DNA from: Epinephelus fuscoguttatus
Lineage: Eukaryota; Chordata; Actinopteri; Perciformes; Serranidae
Assembly: GCF_011397635.1 (NCBI RefSeq)
Contig: NC_064772.1
Span: forward strand, 14,337,035 to 14,401,034
DNA: 64,000 nt
Direction of reading: 5' to 3'
Under the pieces are notes generated by a model that saw only the letters and a program-made list of their open reading frames with translations, was not told where the DNA came from and did not search any database. A program made the translations under genes and the position numbers. Positions 59,801 to 64,000 of this stretch are shown here, one piece after another (positions within the stretch are counted from its first letter, which is position 1; every line of letters starts with the position of its first letter).

Positions 59801-62800
59801 GTTACTTTGGGACAACTTAACCATGAAATTCTACTTAAAGCCGTTATATAACTTCAGCCTAACAGTGGGCAAATTGACTACAATTAAGAGATTATGGCAA
59901 ATGTTTGAGCATTGTGTCTCAGTAGCTTTAAGCAGAGATGATTTAGCAGACTGTTTCAGTCATGTCAGTTGCACAGCCATATATCTCCCTAAAGTGAACT
60001 AACATCATCCACCATAAGCTGCTGGTCATACCAGACCAAGTAAGGTTGTTTCTGCAAGAGTGCGCTTTAATGCTCATGGATTCAATTTTTCATTTGTAAG
60101 AGAAACATTTTATTTCCTCTTTCAGAAGACACATAATTTAAGATCCAAACCAGAGCCACTGAGAATGAGGGGCTGGAGTCCTCGCCAAGTCTACACAGAA
60201 TTGTTTCATTTTTCTACAAACAAAAACTGATGTCACCAGAAAAAACTGAAAGATGCGATAATCATCTCAAAACTCTTCACATAGTGGCTTTAAACTCAAT
60301 GAACCATAAAACTGAATAATTGTCCCACCCTAATATCAGCATACAAATGGAAAGTAGGCCATTGCCTGTAACATGTATTCCCACAAAATCAACATTAGGA
60401 CTCATTCTGCTCCTGAAAACAAACCGAGTCGGACAGTCATCTGGCAAGTTTTTGCGACGTGTCTCTGTTTTCATTTATTATTTAGACGGGCTTGTGGTGG
60501 CCTGACCCAGTTGCTTATTAGCCGCAGACTGAAAGGCACAGTCCTGGACAGTAAATCCTTCCTGTGGGATGAAACTGAGTATCTCTCAGCAGGGGTTACA
60601 CTGTGACCCTGTCTGGGCCTCAAGGGTTTGCTTTGGCACAGCCCAACTCAGGGTACCTTAGGAATGTGGCTCAGACATGGCTGGAGCTAAACTGACAACA
60701 TCCGGAGATGTTCTGCCTGTGGGTTGTAACTCTTGAACACTGTATCCATCCTCCTATATCAGCCTGCGCCAAGCTTTAGATGCAACGCAGACTCACAGGG
60801 GCGTTGGGCAATCATGCTTTGGGGGTCAGCTCCTTCACCCATTTATAATGGCACCAGGAAGGTAGCTGAGAAACAGGGAATGGTGGGAACAATGAACATG
60901 CTGACTTCCTCTCTGTCTGCCAAGGGCCACAGAAACAGTGATAACAGCGATGGGGAAAAGCTGACTCTGTCCTAAAACACCAGAAAACACTGTAAAAGAT
61001 TACACTGTAAACATGTCATGATTCATATGCAATTCTCCAAAAGCAGCATGACATTTAGATTCTTCTTCTTTACAGATCTCTGTTTCCTACATAAATTCAT
61101 TACAGACTTAATGTGCAAACAGTTAAAGCCAGGATCAACTGTGGCCCAGCCAGACAGTTTTTGACATCAATTTGTCATTTTCTCTTAGTGGAAGCAAATT
61201 ATTTCTGTATGTTGAGTGTTTTGGAAGTCTCTGACAGAAAGATTACCATGTTAGAAATGTTTTGACTCCTTAGATTTTAAAACATCCCTCTGATTGGCAG
61301 TTCAGCTCAGTGCACAAGAGGAGAAATATAAGAGGGCATGGGATCGAAACAAACCTGTTATATTTGTTAAGATTATTATTTTTGATCTGTTTAGCTCTGT
61401 AATAGAAACAGTTTGTAATAGTTTGTGGTATTGTTTGTTGGCACTAGTTCTTTGATGTTGGTTTGGTGTGTCTGGGGAGTGCTGATCAACTTTAAAGATT
61501 CTGTTAATGCATTTCTCCCCAAAAATGTCCTCAGAAACATATTTTAGTGCACTGTTTGGCTGTAATATGAGAATTTGTGAACAGGTAGGCACCATACTGT
61601 TTCCTTGCCTTATAGATATCTGTAAGCCAAATCATAATCACCTAATCTGGTGTCAATTATGTTTCCATAAAATGTTGTGCAAGAGCTTTGACCAAAACAA
61701 AATGGAGATCAGGGCATCACATTCTGCCTCTCCTCCCTCCAGCCACATTCCCAAACCTGTCATTCTCTACCCATCCACCAGATGCCCTCTGACTTCTTCC
61801 TCCTGTCCCTGTCCTCACCTAGCCACTCCCTCCTGCACTACAGTAACCCCTCTCCCTCCTGTCACCTGACCTTCCCCGCCCACCTGCTCACCTGTTTCCA
61901 CTTTGCCTCATCAGCCCTGCAGATATTTTAACAGCCCTTTCCCACTGACTGTTTCATGCGTTTGCATTCTTGCCTCTGTTAGCTGTTATCTGCTGTTTGT
62001 TTCTGTTTGCAACCAACAGTAAACACTTTTTGTAAAGCATGACCACGATTCTTCCCTAACCTTAATCACAAGTTTGTTATTGTGACCATGACAACAGAGG
62101 TCCAAACCTCAGACCAAACCTTACTTTGCAAATTCAATTCTCAGCACTCCCACACAGTTATTTTCAATTACACAGGCTAACAAAAACCAAATGTTTTTTA
62201 TTTGGCCGGATGATAATGGAATCACAAACTCTAATATGATGATATTACAGCAATACACACTCCTAATATCGATCAGTCTTAGTTCACAGTATTCCCACTT
62301 GAGGGTCAGCTTTGCAGTCTAAACAGCCCCCTCCCCGACGTGCCTGTCTCCAGCATGTGAATATTTTTTGCCCTCCCAAAGGCAACAAATCCCTCACACT
62401 TCATCTGCAAACCAACTTTGTGCGCTGATGACCTATTCACTCGTGTTTACTCAAGCAGATATATAGTGTTTCACTGTTGATTTTTGCCGTGCCAAGTATG
62501 AAAGAGGCTGCAGCGAGGTGTTTGTGTGTGTCATTGCTGTTGGGACGTTTTCACCGCAGAGGGAAGATTTAAGTTTTATCCTCCATTTATGCTGTAACTC
62601 TTTTTATCTGTCATCAGTGGTCGTTACTGCAGTATGTCTTTTAAGCCAAACTATTCTGGGCAAACTTGTACTGCATTTGTTCTGCCGCTCTTCAACTGTG
62701 TTGGAAGTTCCAACACTGAGAGGAGAAGTGTGTTTAGATGATGAAGCATGTGTTTTTTGGAGTGAAATGTCTGGCAGGTGATTGATTATTTTATGGAGGA

Positions 62801-64000
62801 TTAGAGGAAGTTGTGTAGTAGTTTGTTCTCATTTTATGCAGAGGAATTTGCAGCCTCGAGAAGTTTGTGCTCATTAAATGCAGACAGTGGTGAAAGAAAA
62901 GATTTTCTCAGGACAAAAAGCTGCAGCCTGCGGTTGTTTTAAGACTTTTTCAACAAACCTGTAACAAATGCGATGAGAAATATGACTGATTTACTTCTAA
63001 GCCTTATTGGAAATTGTCTACGTGAAGGGGGAACACAGAGAGGCAAAGAATGCCAATGCTATTTTCCCCAGATTTTCTCCATCAGCTGTCCTCGCTCCTC
63101 CCCCTTCCTTTCTACCTCTCCTAGAGCCAGGAAATCTGAGCGAAAAAGCACAGAACAAGGCGGCGAAAGAAAAAGAAAACAAGTGAAAGCAGTTTAGCGA
63201 AGGAGATGGAGGAGGAGGGGAAGGGAAGGCAGTTCAGTGAGCAGATCTCATAACTCTTCTCTGATTACTGCTCGGTCTTCTCGTTCTCTGTCTCAGGGAG
63301 GAAGCGCTGGCCCTGTTGTTTTGAATGCCATTTTCTTCAACAGGGTCCCGTTTTTCACTTCTACTACAGCAGGGCGTTTGACAGGAGTTGGGAAAGACGC
63401 CACCTGGCTGAAAAACACGCACTCGCTTCCTGTAAGCTTTTTAGCTCGCGGGTGATGTTTTTACTGTGATACACCTGGGTCTCTGGGCTTTTCATGTGGC
63501 AATATGAGCACAGTTGTGGACCAGCTGAACTGACACATTGGACTTCCCCTCCCCTCCTTTTATTCTGTGGTTTGTGTCATTACGTAAGCAGGGAAGTGTC
63601 AGTTGTGGCTGAAGCTGCAATGGTACAAAAATGAGAGGAAAATTTCTCTCTGGACTGTTTTTGAAGGGGTCTTGGTTGCATAAATTTAACTAAATTACTT
63701 TTTTATATTTTAGTAAGAACTTGTGGTTTCTTTAAACACCTGGCTCATAGAAAGGAAAAAAGATTACTCCAAAGTTTGACTTCATCTTTCATACATGGAC
63801 ATTTATTTTGGTTGTCAAGCACCAGGACCATTTTACACTGTATGTTTCACACATATCATACTAAGGTTTCTAAAGGAACTTAGTTCTGATAACATGTATA
63901 TGAACTGACCTTGTCAGGAGGTCAAGTGGATGGTGGATGGTGTGACACCAAAGTAAGGCAACTGCCAAGCTGCAGACCACTGTTTGAGACCAACAATAAA
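59801..64000. other. fbxl7 intron 2, last part in window
   Basis: No exon homologous to FBXL7 or any other family is visible. A segment at 61735-62040 (CCTGCTCACCTGTTTCCACT, then CATCAGCCCTGCAGATATTT and TGTTTGCAACC) resembles the end of a fish retroelement, perhaps a solo LTR, but boundaries were not found. Remaining open frames are short. Confidence 0.45.

Overview
The window is nuclear DNA of a teleost fish, most likely a percomorph. The evidence is four vertebrate genes with GT-AG introns and a repeat landscape of fish-type elements: a Tc1 transposon, an L2-like LINE tail, foldback MITEs flanked by TTAA, and several terminal-inverted-repeat elements.

Layout: 1-10.5 kb is intergenic and repeat-bearing. 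cdk13 (minus strand, 14 coding exons, 1,418 codons) occupies 10787-18894, with its promoter region at about 18.9-19.75 kb. Repeats fill 20-25.6 kb, including a complete but frameshifted Tc1 element and a LINE remnant. rala (minus, 4 coding exons, 206 aa) is at 27692-30510, with a probable noncoding first exon and promoter near 32.4-32.6 kb. A shortened MED1 paralogue (plus, 16 coding exons, about 615 aa) is at 34363-42222. From 42.9 to 49.3 kb lie minisatellite-bearing and nested transposons. The first two coding exons of fbxl7 (plus, 47471-47507 and 53376-53465) follow. Intron 2 of fbxl7 runs to the window end and contains a roughly 60-bp minisatellite interrupted by a 1.1-kb transposon.

How the genes relate: CDK13 is a transcription-elongation kinase and MED1 a Mediator subunit, so both act on RNA polymerase II transcription. 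RALA is a membrane GTPase and FBXL7 an SCF ubiquitin-ligase adaptor. From memory, human 17q12 has CDK12, MED1 and FBXL20 side by side. The order and orientation here (cdk13, MED1-like, fbxl7, with rala between the first two) mirror that block, which suggests an ancient duplicated segment.

Exon boundaries were read by hand from splice sites, reading phase and remembered human proteins. Every CDS join preserves the frame. Untranslated exons, transcription starts and repeat-family names are much less certain.
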